A stretch of 64,000 nt of DNA, taken from Parelaphostrongylus tenuis. Taxonomy: Eukaryota; Nematoda; Chromadorea; Rhabditida; Metastrongylidae. Under the pieces are notes generated by a model, which saw nothing but the letters and a program-made list of their open reading frames with translations, was not told where the DNA came from and did not search any database. Numbering within the stretch: position 1 is the first letter of the stretch; the number at the start of each line of letters is the position of its first letter. Positions 45,301 to 56,489 of this stretch are shown in pieces. The stretch lies in assembly GCA_019055375.1 (NCBI GenBank), contig JAHQIW010007310.1:186001-250000 (forward strand), given 5' to 3'. A program made the position numbers and the translations under genes.

Positions 45301-48300
45301 AATGTAAACCAGGCGTACCATTCATTAGGGCGTATGTAGCGCAGTTATTAGAGTTACTCTTGAGTATAGACAGGGTCGATGGTTCGACCATAGGCCAAAG
45401 CTCATAGGCCTTCTATCCCTACTGGGTCGGCGAATTGGTACTGGATTTGTTTGGGAGGATAACATCTCAGACATGATACCTCAGTAGGGTACCAAAATTC
45501 ATTGTAATGGTCAGATATGCATTTAGTCACCTCAAGATATCTTTGGTGTGGTCAAATATATGGCGCATCTCTCAGCAACTGATCAGCACGAAGGGTTCTA
45601 TTTCTCTATTTCTCGCATTTTCCTGTTCCCCTGATTTCTAAAATCAAGGCCACCAACTGCTCGGTTTGTCACACCAAGGCTTCGCCTGGTTATAACTACT
45701 AGTGATTTTTTTATTTCACTGAATCAGAAGGAGGTGTTACGTCACGAATTATGGAGAGTCAGAAATTATTTAAGCAAAATAGTGGTTGAAGATCAATCCT
45801 GGATTTTTGAAGAAGTAAGGAATTGTGGCGAGATATGCAGGGAACCTGCTTGAGGTTACTGTATGGGTTATTCTACAGGAATCTATTTTTTACCGCTCTT
45901 AGAGCACAGCGGTGACCTCTGTGATGTACTGGTGTTAGGCACCTCCGATATGAGTGAAACGCGGGTTCAACTCCCTTTTGGGCTCGAGGTTTTCCGTACC
46001 ACTGAGCGCTCCTGGACATTTCTGATAGTCCCTGATACGTTCGTGGAGTTCTCTATGGTCCTTAGGTAACGGTCATGGTTCAATTTCATCCTCCATCTGT
46101 AGGTTATTCTGCCTTCATATTTAGTAATTCCACCGAATTTATCATTGATATGTGATCTTGTTTAGGTGCGAAAGCAGAGAATGAGCGACTCAGTGCTTTG
46201 GAGAACGAATTGAAGAATGAGAAAGACAAGCTTACGAAAGATTTCGAAAGTATGTATAGTATTACTTTGCCTCAACAGATGCTCATTGTTGATCTTCTCT
46301 TCGTTTTCCAGCTTGCTCGGGTACGCTACGTTCATGTAAGCTGAATAGCGAGAACCTTCAGTCAGAAAAGAGAACGCTGGAAGAGCAGTCCAGGTACGAT
46401 TTGGTCATTTTAGGCTGATCTCTGGTGCTCTTGAAGTCTTTTTATGACTCAAGGGTGATGTTTGATAAGCAAAACCATTAAAATAGGGCGGGAGTTGAAC
46501 CCGGTCAGCAGTTCCCTTGCAAAGAGTGAGACCGGGGTTCAGTTCTCGCTCCTTGTTCAAAGCTTTGTTAATCATTCAACTTTGCAATATACAGTCGTGA
46601 TATCGTAGTGCTATCAACAAAGCGAGAAGTTTTTACTGGAAGGATTTCCATGTGATTTTTCAGGAATAAGGATGTCAGTTATGAAAGCCTTCAGCAAAAG
46701 AATGTGAGTCTTTTTTCTGGAGTACCTTTATTTTCAACTTAATATCAGAATTAGTTTGCTAATTGGATCATTGTTTGGTTCTCTTCATTAACAGGAAGAG
46801 CTCACTAAAACCATTGAACATTTGAAAAAGTCCTCCTCAGAGCAGGAAGTGATTGTGGATCAGTTGAAGGCAACAATTCAAAAGTAAGTAGTTTTCTGAT
46901 GCCGTATAAATCTGCTATCTAACTACTTTGCCTATAAATCATGCAGAAAAAGAATAGGATTTGAACAATATATTGCTTTGAAGCTTTCATCCTCTCTTCC
47001 TTTCGTACTAGAATTTAACGAAAAATTCTTAGGCTTGAAGCTGAAGTTGACCGACTGAAGTCAGGTACTACTGACAGAGGCAGTATTTTTGTTGCTAACC
47101 AAAGTGGGACCACTACGATAGGTTTTACCCAAACAGGCACAACCAGCGCTACTAAAAGAAGTGATGAGGTATGTTTACTGTATTGTTAAACTGCTTTTTC
47201 TGTTTCAATTCAGGTTATTGCCAGAAGGCTGTGGTATGTTGGAGAATGTTCTAATAGTTTGGGTAGACACTTGGATTCGGCCTCAACACCATCGAGTGCC
47301 ATATGAATGAAATGGAGGTACCGCAAAGTGATCCTGCGATGAACACCTTATGCATTGACCGATCACCTCATATTTCAAAGTCCACTCGCCCACATGTTGG
47401 AGGAACTCGGCTGGACGAACGTATCACATCCGCTATTTGATTCTAATGTTGTTCCATCGAATTGTCGTGTCCTCCGCCCTTGAAATAGCATCTGCGAAAG
47501 AAAAAGTCTCAAGACTACAGCCAGCATCTTATCGAAAGCGACGTCACCGATTTTTTCTGACCACCAGCCTTGATCTTTCTGGATAAAAGGCATCCACTAT
47601 CTGCCTGTCAATTTGTTGAACACCTCAAAAATCCGAGAGTAAACCTCGGCATGAGTTAATAAATGTGAAACTTCTTACGAACTGCCCTTTTGTTTGATCA
47701 AAACCTCTACGAGGTTGATATATTTTTGCTCGAAATTTGGTGGCTAACGTTGCAGCTACTACGCTTTCGTCAGTACCTCTATTTATACTTGTAAGAGAGA
47801 GGTCACGGGATGATTGCAGTCTTTGAATTTTTTCTCTCGCAGATGCTGCATGAGGGATAGGAAGAGATGATAATCTAATGGAGTAATATCAGGGCAATAC
47901 GATGGATGTGAAATCGTGGTCGAGCTCAGTTTCTCAAAAATATCAGTGTGACACACAAGACCAGTGACCTCTACCAAATAAGTGAAAATAAGGCTCTGAC
48001 GATGGCGTTCTGGCCGAAACGTTAGCCATCAAATTTTGAGGTAAGAGAAGTTTCAACCTCGTGCAAGTTTCAATCAAATAAAGGACAGTTCGCAAGAAGT
48101 TTTACATTTCTTTGTTGACTACCATCGATCATAATGCTGATCATAATTGTTGACAATTTTTCAAATAAATAACAACTGATTCAATAAAATGTCGAAATGC
48201 TGAAGAAATCATGAAACAAACCAATAACTGCTTTTCGTGGTAGCAGAACAGAAGGTCTGGAAGTACAGTGGTTAGCGTGCGTCTCGGAAACGGTTAGGCC

Positions 48301-51052
48301 CGGGTTTAACTCCTACCAGGGTCAGTTTTTTTTTGCATGTGACTTAGCATTAGTGGACAGTGGGTAGTTATAACCATCATAACACTGCTATACTAAGCGG
48401 TAAAACGAAAAAAAAGGAATCCTAGTAAGGTATATATACTTGGTTATTTCCTTGGACAGAGTTCGAATGTGGTTGAAATTTCTTGTGTTGAGATTTGTAC
48501 TGTTTTTCTGTGATAATGAGCCTAGAGGTCTTGATCTGCGTAGTTCTTTTTTGATTTGAGAGTAGTAAATGACAAGAGGAATTTTCAGGTGGATCACGGA
48601 GAACGAGAGATTATTGACGACAAACAAGTTGGTCAAGCTCCACCTCCAGTGATCCATGAAGGTGTGGTGGACTTTGTTATTTTGTTCCAATTTTTTTCCA
48701 AATGCCAACAGAGCTCATTTCAGATCGATCACAGACAGTAAAGCAAACAGCTGATGTCAGAGATGTGGTAAAGGATGAACGTAAGCTTTTAAATCGGTTG
48801 TCCGATTCAGAAATGTAAAAATATCTGCGCCAATCAGGGCCTTTGTGCGGTTTCTGAACAGAATCTTATCATATGATTTAACACTTTCGGCACCATGGAC
48901 CCATCTCAAATCGCCAGCGTGAGAACTCATTGAATGTGTTGGTTATTATCTAACTGTTATTTTCCTATGTTATGTTTTATGTAGATACATCACGTTGTTA
49001 TAAGTAGGAAAGCGCAATAAGAACATAACAACAACAATGCACTGATATATACAATGATACATTCAGTGCGTTCCCACGCTGGGCGTTAGAGATGCAGATG
49101 AGATGGGTCCACGGCCCCGAAAAGGTCAAGCAGTCAGTTGAGATCTGCAGAGTTTTTTTTCTGGGCTTGACATTTGTGGATTTAGATGAACCAGACGCTC
49201 CACCTCAGAGACCAGGGGATCGTGTGAAGCTTGCTGTTGCTGCTGATGAACAACGCAACAAGGATGAGAAGCCGGTTGTAAAAGACGGTAACTATGACGG
49301 TAAATCACTTCTGTTTATTGACTATGGTTTTCAGTCTTCTCGTCAGGTTTTGATTAGATAACTTGCGAGTTTCGCCTCAGCGTAGTAAAATAGCTGTGGG
49401 TCCATCTGTGGTCATAATGAGAGCTAATTTACCATCTGTTTAGCTGAGAAAGTTTTTATTTTCATTTTTATGTAATCTACTAAGTGATGAATTACTGCTT
49501 TTTTATTTTACACAACCCTTCATCATATTGTACTGTGCTGATCCCAGATTTCTTGCTTTTAATTCGTTTCCTCGTATTCATCCTCATTTAAAGGGCTCCT
49601 GCTTGAGGATTACGTCTTCTCTACGAATGTCACGAAGTGCTCATAAAGATCACTCTTTTTGCGATTCTGAAGGTGGTTAAAAGCGTTCGTTCAATGTTTG
49701 CAAGAGCGTGTCGAAGGAGGAGATTGAACGAGTGCCTTGATCATCACTTTGCTTCGTAGTATACGGCATCTTTAACCACTGCGTTACACACCGTCTTCAA
49801 CGCTATATCCTCTTGTCAGGTGTCACCTGTCGTTCCGTTGATCCTCGAGTGACTCGGGCGGTCACCAGTAAAACTTGAATCTTTCCCTATCGGGTGTAAG
49901 AGTTGCTCAGTGGGTCCTCCTCGCTCTAGAAATGCGTTGAGCATTATATCTTTCTTCTAGGCTTTTCGTGAAGAAATCGGACGGGATCGGGGTGGTTTCG
50001 TGAGGTACGCTTGATATCTCGAGGAATTGAGTCGGTAACGACCCTCATCCATCGATTGTCATCAAGGCGCTTTACGTGTACAGTCCACCCTTATCCTTGA
50101 TATCCTAGTGTGTAGAAGGGCACCTTCGATCTTCAATCGTTGACATAGGTCGGAATTTCGGATCTTTTCTCTCATTTGCGAGATACTCCCACCATCGACC
50201 TTTCGACTGCACGTTCGACATCGCCACGTGATCTTTCATCCTGCTTGCGTAGCGACCAATTTTCTGATGCAAACGTCGGGGCAGAGATAATCGTTGACTG
50301 AAGGTTGTGCCTAACCGATGAAATCAGTGTTGTGCCACATGGCGGTTCCTAATTGAACTAGGAAATTAACGCTCAGACGGACACATGAATCTTTACGGTA
50401 GTCATACGATTCAGTAATATAAGCATGTTTCAAGTTTAGAGCAAGAATTTCAGCTTAAGGTGAGTTTTATAAACTGCAACAAAAGCTCTCAAATTGTACG
50501 AATTTATATTACCAACATCTTTGAGTGTTCTTGTTTTACCATAGTAAAGTCCTGATTTCCTGGGGCGCACTAACCTTTTTTACCACTTTTTTTTAACGTC
50601 AACACATGTATTACAAACAGAAAAAGAGTTGTAAAAGCGGAATTCCCTGCAGTAGTACACGATAGCATTCCCCATCTATTGTCAGTTTCTGCGAGAACCA
50701 CGCTTAAATTAAAATGTCTGTAGAATTCTCGGCTCTTCCACTATTCTTTCATTGAAGAGGATTGTCGTTTACGTATTCTGCGACATTACGATGTTCTTGT
50801 ATCTAGCCAAAATTAGTTTGCCACGATTTCTCTTCCTTTGCATCTCCAGTACCTGAATCGAATAGAAATTGGTCCCATAGAAAGTGTTAACATGAAAATC
50901 GGTAGCGCGAAGTTTTAGAATGAGATGTAAATTGAACGCAAAGCTATAAAAAATTTATTTGATAATGGCATGATCTGTCATGCTGGATACTGATGATGAC
51001 ATATATTTTTACAGCTGTTGAAGAAGATGCCGACGACGATTTGCAAGTCTGA
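39340..51052 (+). CDS. Signal-anchored coiled-coil protein, GOLM/GP73-like (ten exons from 42224 plus a candidate first exon)
   Basis: Exons, all in phase with GT/AG borders: 42224-42403, 46166-46249, 46312-46393, 46664-46703, 46795-46883, 47033-47168, 48589-48661, 48712-48780, 49186-49287, 51015-51052 (TGA). The first has no in-frame ATG. A candidate start exon is 39340-39367 (MERCKSEEN, donor GTAAGT, matching phase), giving about 306 residues. Order: short N-tail; one membrane segment (FYFLAGLVFFFYFLYVY); long coiled coil (AENERLSALENELKNEKDKL and on); Gly/Thr stretch (exon 47033-47168); acidic, proline-containing tail ending EEDADDDLQV. This is the layout of GOLM1/GOLM2 Golgi membrane proteins: type II anchor, luminal coiled coil, acidic tail. 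Family assignment is by architecture only. Introns 1, 3, 6 and 9 hold repeats. Confidence 0.75.
39745..40040 (+). repeat. Half copy of the fold-back family seen at 3112-3720
   Basis: Shares with 3420-3720 the order CCAAGAGCAGTCGAGTGTAC, GCTCGTTCGGTGATTTTATC and ACGTTCGTCGTCGACTCCTC, then the arm ending around GACGAGGCTGGAAGAGCGAA. Only the right-hand half is present. Confidence 0.55.
40700..41690. repeat. Dispersed repeat of about 1 kb, copy 1
   Basis: Contains GGCTCTGAAGAAGGCGATGA followed by TTGAAATGTTAGCC, then a stretch that returns in diverged form at 60350-61350 (CATTCGCTGGACAACAGCTTTTC against CTTTCACTGGACAGAAACTT; TCTGAAGAAGGAGCTCTGTG against TTAAAGAAGGAGTTCTGTCA). Minus-strand frames (40705-41073, 41404-41688) are open but no domain was recognised. 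Possibly the remains of an unidentified element. Confidence 0.5.
42500..42653. repeat. Near-perfect hairpin of tRNA-like arms (family 2) in intron 1
   Basis: TTCGTATATAC at the left and GTATATACGAA at the right end frame arms of about 75 bp that are almost exact inverted copies. Each arm contains GAGAACTGA, GGTGRGCAAARACATG, then CCTCGGGC and the T-arm/B-box GGTTCGAATCC or its complement. It amounts to two tRNA 3' halves back to back (no anticodon part), each running outward into a T5 or equivalent. Lies between exons 42224-42403 and 46166-46249, so the pre-mRNA could fold a 150-nt hairpin. Confidence 0.8.
43690..44265. repeat. tRNA-like hairpin element (family 1) split by an insertion
   Basis: The left terminus ACCCATTGATGTAGAGTGA plus antisense unit (about 43722-43795, B-box GGGACTCGAACCC) and the right unit (about 44160-44230, GGGTTCGAAACCC) plus TTGCCCATCACTTTACATCA face outward. 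The family centre is present on both sides (AGCAACCAACCGTCAAAGG; GACGGTTGGTTGC) with about 140 bp of other sequence (about 43900-44045) between. In intron 1 of the coiled-coil gene. Confidence 0.7.
45040..45115 (+). repeat. tRNA-like sequence
   Basis: GGAGGTAGCGCAATGGTAGT (A-box region) and GCTGATTCGACCCTGCACC (B-box/T-arm region) at tRNA spacing. Acceptor ends pair poorly. Probably the head of a retroposed copy; not a convincing functional tRNA. Confidence 0.45.
45335..45600 (+). repeat. tRNA-headed SINE in intron 1
   Basis: Head CGTATGTAGCGCAGTTATTA with B-box GATGGTTCGACC, body ATAGGCCTTCTATCCCTACT, GGCGAATTGGTACTGGA, GGGAGGATAACATCTCAGA and GTAATGGTCAGATATGCATT, end CAACTGATCAGCACG. Same family as 515, 32815 and 34450. 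Confidence 0.7.
45885..46000 (+). repeat. tRNA-like sequence (family 2)
   Basis: An A-box-like region at about 45908-45940 (CAGCGGTGACC, GTACTGGTGTTAGGCAC), then GAAACGCGGGTTCAACTCCC as T arm and GGGCTCGAGGTTTTCC with a T4 run behind. Diverged single arm. Confidence 0.5.
46485..46570. repeat. Short hairpin of two tRNA-like 3' halves in intron 3
   Basis: GGGCGGGAGTTGAACCCGGT on the left and ACCGGGGTTCAGTTCTCGCT on the right are inverted copies around CAGCAGTTCCCTTGCAAAGAG. Resembles a small version of the element at 42500-42653. Confidence 0.6.
47215..47345 (-). repeat. Dispersed repeat shared with 29590-29755
   Basis: Antisense to this strand: GGTCAATGCATAAGGTGTTC ... GAACATTCTCCAACATACCA, matching GGTCATGCATAAGGTGTCCA ... 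GAACATTCTCCAACATACCA at 29606-29724. Identity unknown. In both places it sits beside mariner debris. Confidence 0.55.
47385..47600 (+). mobile_element. mariner transposase remnant (plus strand) in intron 6
   Basis: PHMLEELGWTNVSHPLFDSN followed by a decayed C-terminal region corresponds to the LGWE-LPHPPYSPDL block of mariner transposases. The catalytic SPD is no longer readable (DSN). Confidence 0.6.
47783..47977 (-). mobile_element. mariner transposase remnant (minus strand) in intron 6
   Basis: The minus-strand frame reads TTISHPSYCPDITPLDYHLF then LSLMQHLREKKFKD, the C-terminal catalytic block (PDI, DYHLF) and the following helix of mariner transposases. It is a different copy from the plus-strand remnant 200 bp to the left. 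Confidence 0.75.
48240..48330 (+). repeat. tRNA-like sequence followed by a T-run
   Basis: GGAAGTACAGTGGTTAGCGT (A-box) and CCCGGGTTTAACTCCTACC (T arm) at tRNA spacing, ending GGGTCAG and then a run of nine or ten T. Family-2 type single arm in intron 6. The anticodon arm is not convincing. Confidence 0.5.
49810..50330 (-). mobile_element. Decayed RTE LINE, 3' part, in intron 9
   Basis: Antisense copy of the RTE tail. CAGTGGGTCCTCCTCGCTCT (49918-49937) encodes the PRARR-HW region in reverse, and TTGCGAGATACTCCCACCAT (about 50175) the linker. Same order as 53830-54700. No open frame of useful length. Confidence 0.7.
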
Positions 51053-51719
51053 CTCTGGTCTACTTCACACGGAATACTACGCAATAACAAAGGCTTTAAT
51101 GACAATTTGTTGAGTATTACTTTGTAATTCTTCACGTTCGTAAACTATAAGTGCTGTGGTTATCTTCTCTACGGATATTGCTGCATTGTCATAATCAATT
51201 GGCGAGTAATTAATGTGAATATTGTGTATAAAGAGTTTTAATAGTATTTGATGATTGTTGACGGAAGTTCTGGTAAGACCATGGGCTCAACTGAACTCAA
51301 GGCGACAGTGGAAATGGATTCTTCAAAAAGAGGTAGAAAAAGGCCTGTGAAGTGTTCGGGATAATAAAGCGTCATGTGAGAAAAGCAAATGTTTACCGTA
51401 GCTGAAGTTCTAAATATCAACTGTTCCCTCTGATATATAATAAGCATGTCTTCAGAGGTAATCATTTGCTGATATGAGAGGATATAAATGTTCGAAAGAG
51501 TAGGATTAAGTCATTTCACGAGCTGTCGATCACGTAAGTTAGTTGTATCTATTGTGGTGTATGGGATACGGTAGCGAAGTGGTGATCATGTATCATAGAT
51601 ATGGGGGATTTTGTTAGCATTTCGGTGATGGGGCTTAAATTAGCTGAGCGGCTGCTTGATGAGGTTGATCATTGGTGTATCAAGAATACAGGCAGTTTTG
51701 TATGTCTAATTAGAACCTT

Positions 51720-51727
51720 ATTTACAG
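51720..51727 (+). promoter_or_regulatory. Possible trans-splice acceptor before the 51740 gene
   Basis: TTTACAG ends 13 bases before the ATG at 51740, with no in-frame upstream start nearby. In nematodes such a site just 5' of the start is often used for spliced-leader addition. The preceding gene ends 670 bp upstream on the same strand. Confidence 0.4.
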
Positions 51728-51739
51728 TGAGACTTTGTG

Positions 51740-53775
51740 ATGCCCACGAAAGACCGTAAGAAATCATCAAAACATAGGAAAGAGAAGAAGAGTAAGAAAG
51801 GCAGAAAGCAGAAAATATCAAAATCAAAGCCAGCCCGAGTTCGCGTAAAAATCAAAACGTCACGACATTCGCCAAGGAAGGATCATAAGCGGAAATCAAA
51901 GAGTAGCGAGAGAAGAAAGGTAATACAGATTAAAATAGTTTCGGCTTAAATCTTCCTTGACCTTTATCAACGAGGAACGAGTTTTGTTTCGCAATTGCTG
52001 GTTTAGTTGCAGAGCCTTGATTAACATTCTGCGAAGGTATGAGTTTTACCACTGCTCATAGGTCTCTTATCTTTGGATTATAAGTCGACTTGTCGTTTGC
52101 CGATTAGCTTTTATCTGAAAAACCTTTGAAGACATCAATCTATCTTTAATGAGCCACTCAAAAAATTATGTAGACTAAGTCAAATTTGGCTCCATAAAAT
52201 CGGTGAGATTGTATATGGTCGTTGATTTTAGAGGAGTCGCAGCAGACAACACAAGAAAGATGATGTTCAACAGCCTTCTCCAATGAAAAAAGAAACAAGT
52301 ATGACCATGACGAATGCAGCAATGAATGAGGTTAAGAAGTTTTCAGAACAGAGTTTTATTCGAATCACTTCTTATGATTCCTTTTTTTTGGTTTCCAGTA
52401 CTTTATCATCTTTTGCTGCTTCTTTCCACCCTTGTATCTAGCTTTATCTCTCTCTCGCATTTTGAACCCATCAGTAAGTGGCTAACGAACAGAAATAATC
52501 AAACGCTGTCGCTTTAGCGTGTGAGGACTGTCTCGGGTCAGCTCTCCCCTTCAGTGAGTGACCTCTTGAGTGCTGTCTGGAGGCATTAAAGGAATAGTAG
52601 GCTAAAATGATGGTCTGACAACATGATCCATTGGAAAAATTGTCATTTTAATCTATATCAATCTTTAACTTTACTATTTTATATCAGTGGTATGTTGCGA
52701 TCTTGGTATAATTGGAACGCGGGTTCAACTCTCGCCTGAGGTCGATTTTTTGCGTACTATTCTTCATAAACTAATGTAATTTTAGTCATACTCAAACTCA
52801 TTGTAGATCTGTTACCCATAAAATCTCATCTCTATTTGTCGAATAACTAACTGGAACTAGTAGAGTCTTGAAAGCCGAAATCTGATATGAGTCTGCTTCA
52901 CATCACCATCACGAATCTCGATGTTATTCTCATTAGACCACATCATATTTGATGTTTGTTGAACTGATTTAGTAGTGATAAACGAGAGATTTTCGTTATC
53001 CTATACAGCTTTACCTTTAGAATCTTGGAAATATTGTACTGGTAAAAAATCGACATAAAATTTCGCCAGAACGTCACATGACACCCACGCCATCTGGTAT
53101 GTATTTCAATTTTAATTTCCTTGTTTGTGATAAGCTTATTTGTCGAACTAATGAATTCTGTGGACCCACTCATTTGAATAGGTGACAATGAGTGTAGAGT
53201 CTTTTCTAGTTCTGGAAAATTTATTTTATGTCTCAGAATACCTATATGGATATCATAAGGATGAAAATATAGTTCCATCATCGAAAACTACACCGATGCT
53301 CACCACTCCAGCACCAGCAGCGGAAAGTACTACTGGCCTGACAACGACTGAACCTGCCGTCACCGGTACTACTGCATCGGTTGGTAGTACAAAAACTGGC
53401 ACAACTACTGTTGGAACGACTGCTGCTACAAGAAGTATACCTGAAACCGCGGGTGTTACTCATGACAAGACTGATGATTTGACGAAGAAAGAAGCAGGTG
53501 AGCACGAAAGTATACGTTATGGTCGATGTCAACGCTTAGCTACCATGAAAAAGAAATTATTTCGATCTGGCTACAGATAATTATGTTATTGATTTCCATG
53601 ACATTTCTACCTATATAAGTATTATGTGAATCTTGTGAGTGCGTATCAACGACAACTTTCGTCAGAGAACGCTTTAGCAGTACTTGCCATGCAGACAATG
53701 ATGTTTTGGCTTATGGCGCTGTTCATAGCGATAGCTAGTTGTTTACATGGCCACCAGAAGTTGGAGAGCGAATAA
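51740..53775 (+). CDS. Lysine-rich protein with Thr-rich linker and C-terminal membrane anchor (four exons)
   Basis: Exons 51740-51919, 52232-52330, 53182-53497, 53681-53775 join in phase (0, 0, 1) and give about 229 residues. Residues 1-60 are extremely basic (DRKKSSKHRKEKKSKKGRKQ and on) and pass into an RS-like stretch (RSRSRQHKK). The third exon holds a Thr/Pro-rich stretch (TTPAPAAESTTGLTTTEPAV; TGTTASVGSTKTGTTTVGTT), and the last exon a hydrophobic segment (MMFWLMALFIAIASCL) close to the C-terminus. AATAAA overlaps the stop at 53771-53776. This predicts a tail-anchored or single-span protein with a basic cytosolic or nuclear side. No family recognised. The weakest point is the third-exon acceptor (GAATAG). 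Confidence 0.55.
52690..52760 (+). repeat. tRNA-like sequence (family 2) in intron 2
   Basis: TCTTGGTATAATTGGAACGC then GGGTTCAACTCTCGCCTGAG and GTCGATTTTTTGCG: T arm plus a T6 run as in the other family-2 units. The 5' half is shortened. Confidence 0.5.
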
Positions 53776-53829
53776 AGAATAGTAAAAAATATCATTTTTT
53801 TGGCAAATAAGGTAATAAAAGATGCCTAA

Positions 53830-54720
53830 TACGGCCTACATTCACCTGCTTTACCTGTCATCCCGTTGATCGTCGAGCGACTCGAGCAGGCACCACCAAC
53901 ACTTCCATTTTTACCTGTCGTGTGCAAGAGTAGCCCAGTGGGTCCTCCTCGCTCTAGGAATTCGCTGAGCACCATATCTTTCTTCTAGTCCATTTGTGAA
54001 AAAATCGGACCATTAGGTCGGTCGTCTTTCTTGTAAAGCGCTTGATATCCCGAGGAATCCAGTCGGTAACGGCTCTCGCCAATCGGTTGCGGTTGAAGCG
54101 CTTCACGTGTCCGGCACACCCTATTTTCGAAATCCTGGTGTGTAGAACGGCGTCCTTGATCTTCGATCGTAGACGTAAATCGGAACTTTGGATCCTTTCT
54201 CTCATTTGCGAGAGACGGATGCACCTAGCAGAGACATTTTGACTGCGCTTTCAAAAACGCCAAGTGATCTTTCATCGTGCTTACGTAGCGACCAGGTTTC
54301 TGGTGCATACATTAGGGCAGGGATAATCGTCGAGTAGAAAAGCTGGGAACGTTGTTCACCAAGCCGCTCGTCGCCCCCTGCTCAGCTCTAGAGCTAGGCC
54401 GTTCGTCGTGTTGACTTCACGGCCTGGTTAGATGTAACTGAAGCATTCGGAGATGTTCGTTTTGTTGAATGTGAATGGGGCATTCAAATCTCATCCGTTC
54501 CTCATGAACATCGTTTTCGTTAATTGAAGGCTAATCTTTCCACGCACATTGTCGAAATCGGTCAACTTTCGTTCCGCTTGACTGATGCTTGGTGCTATGA
54601 GGACGATGACATCAGCGAAGCGAAGATGGTTGAAATGTCGATCAAATTTTGTGTTGAAATCTCCAACAATGACTTTGGTCTTATGGGGAATAGTTATGTC
54701 ATCAAAGGTTTATGAAGCAC
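53830..54720 (-). mobile_element. RTE LINE, 3' half
   Basis: On the minus strand the linker and tail of the RTE ORF can be followed across frames: RERIQSSDLRLRSKIKDAVL, then FNRNRLARAVTDWIPRDIKR, and the tail at about 53885-53960. Upstream RT sequence extends to about 54560. The 3' border lies near 53850 (GATCGTCGAGCGACTCGAGC). Better preserved than most copies here but frameshifted. Confidence 0.75.
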
Positions 54721-54729
54721 AACATCAAC

Positions 54730-55870
54730 TGGAAATTCTGCAGGAAGTGTGAAGAATTACAAATATGTGCTTTGTGATTTCTACACATAGAGAGGTTTGA
54801 GAGTGAGACGCATCAAGCGATCATTTTGCGCTATTCACCTTCTCAGTCGCTGACAATGACTGATAAGAAATCACAATTTTGACAGCACTTCACATTAGGC
54901 GTACTCACTGGCGGTAGTCCAGACAGTTTATATAATTCGAGCGATACATTTACTTTAACTGAAGCGACGGGCTGAATCTTCTAATTCCTTCAAGCATTCT
55001 ATTCATGTTGGTGTATGTCACATTTGTAAATTGGAAAATTGGTGTTGATGAAAACTATTTCTAGACTCAAAACTGCAGAAACCTAGCTGTGACAAAGCAC
55101 AAAAATGGAAGACTTATATGGAGAAGACGATGGAAGGTGGAAGTGAAGGGATGCAGGTTAGCGGTGTACTCTCTGAATATCCAACTGTTAGGATTTCTAG
55201 GTGATGTTTTAAGGCTGATTTCCGTACGATTCGTGGATATCTCCCACCACATTCGACACGAATGGCTTTTGACGCAAATATGGAGATGAACAGATTTGAG
55301 GGTCAAGTCTAATTGGCTTTATCGTAAAAGTGCCACTTAACAACAAAAACCTTCTGCTCGTTATTGCCATTCTTAGCAACAGGAGGAATCAGACTGAGGA
55401 ATAGATTCTCTAGAGAGTTAAGGAACCACTGGAAGATTTACTGAGGAGTCGTTAGCAGTCTGTACCATTAAAAATCAAAAGTTGTACATTCAATACAAAC
55501 TAAGCTGGCAAACGCATTATTGAGGAGAGGTTTTCGGCTGTAATAAGACAGCCATGAGTAGTTCTAATGACCTATTTCATTGTATATTTAACATCTCGAC
55601 ACAAAACTCAATGTCATGGAACAAAATCATGCCAAGTGCACATATGGAGTCATATTCAAATGTCATTAAATAATGACTTTACCTTGTAGCATGTGGTGCG
55701 AATATGATAAGTCGGACTGTTTATCTCTGAAATTTCAATGGTAATTGAAGAGTCAAATTTTTTAGTGGGCACTACCTCTCTGGAACTCTTATGTTAGAAG
55801 CACCACAGGTGGTTAATATCCTGGCCACGTTTCATCACGAAAAGCCCATAAAAAAGCAAGATGCTCAACG
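54730..55870. other. Intergenic, nothing recognised
   Basis: No exon, RNA gene or repeat could be supported. Open frames on both strands at about 55070-55300 overlap and show no motif. Confidence 0.35.
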
Positions 55871-55874
55871 AATT

Positions 55875-55975
55875 TCTACTCTGAAGAAAACACATTGGGG
55901 TACTCCTACATGCAATGGAGAAAATTCACTAGTGCGCGTTTGAGTGATTCGACGATCATTGAGACGATAGATGTT
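55875..55975 (+). mobile_element. Short RTE tail remnant
   Basis: AAGATGCTCAACGAATTTCT ... CACATTGGGGTACTCCTACA ... GATTCGACGATCATTGAGAC follows the same order as the 3' end of the RTE copy at 35890-36005. Highly decayed. Confidence 0.5.
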
Positions 55976-56489
55976 GTAGGTGAAGTACTAGCATATATCG
56001 TCGCTGGTCGAAAAACATACTATGTAACTCGCTGTGAATTTCGCGAAGCAGTCGGAAACTCTGTCTGTATGTGTTGTCGCTCACCTTCTTCTAGGATACG
56101 GCGTTTTATATTCATTTTAAGCAGAGATTACTATTCTGTAAACGGAATGTTGCCTGTTCGGACTGCCATTACTTAAGAAGGCCTGAAGCTACCTTGGTAA
56201 CTACAACGCATTAGGTAAAGGAGTATCAACAAATGTCAGGTGTATACTCGCTAACCAGCAAAATACCATGCTAACGTATATCTTACTGGGTCTGTACCAT
56301 TCATCAAGACGGGTCATCGTTTCCACACAGATGTACCACGAGCGATGCAATTCCTGTCTAACACATCATCACTTTCGTGATTATGTATCAGCATCCTTTC
56401 TAGGTTGACGGTGGTGTACGATAAACTTGTGCCATACCATAAAATTCAGTGAAACTATGGAGGAGTGTTGTCCAAGAATTTTAACATAT

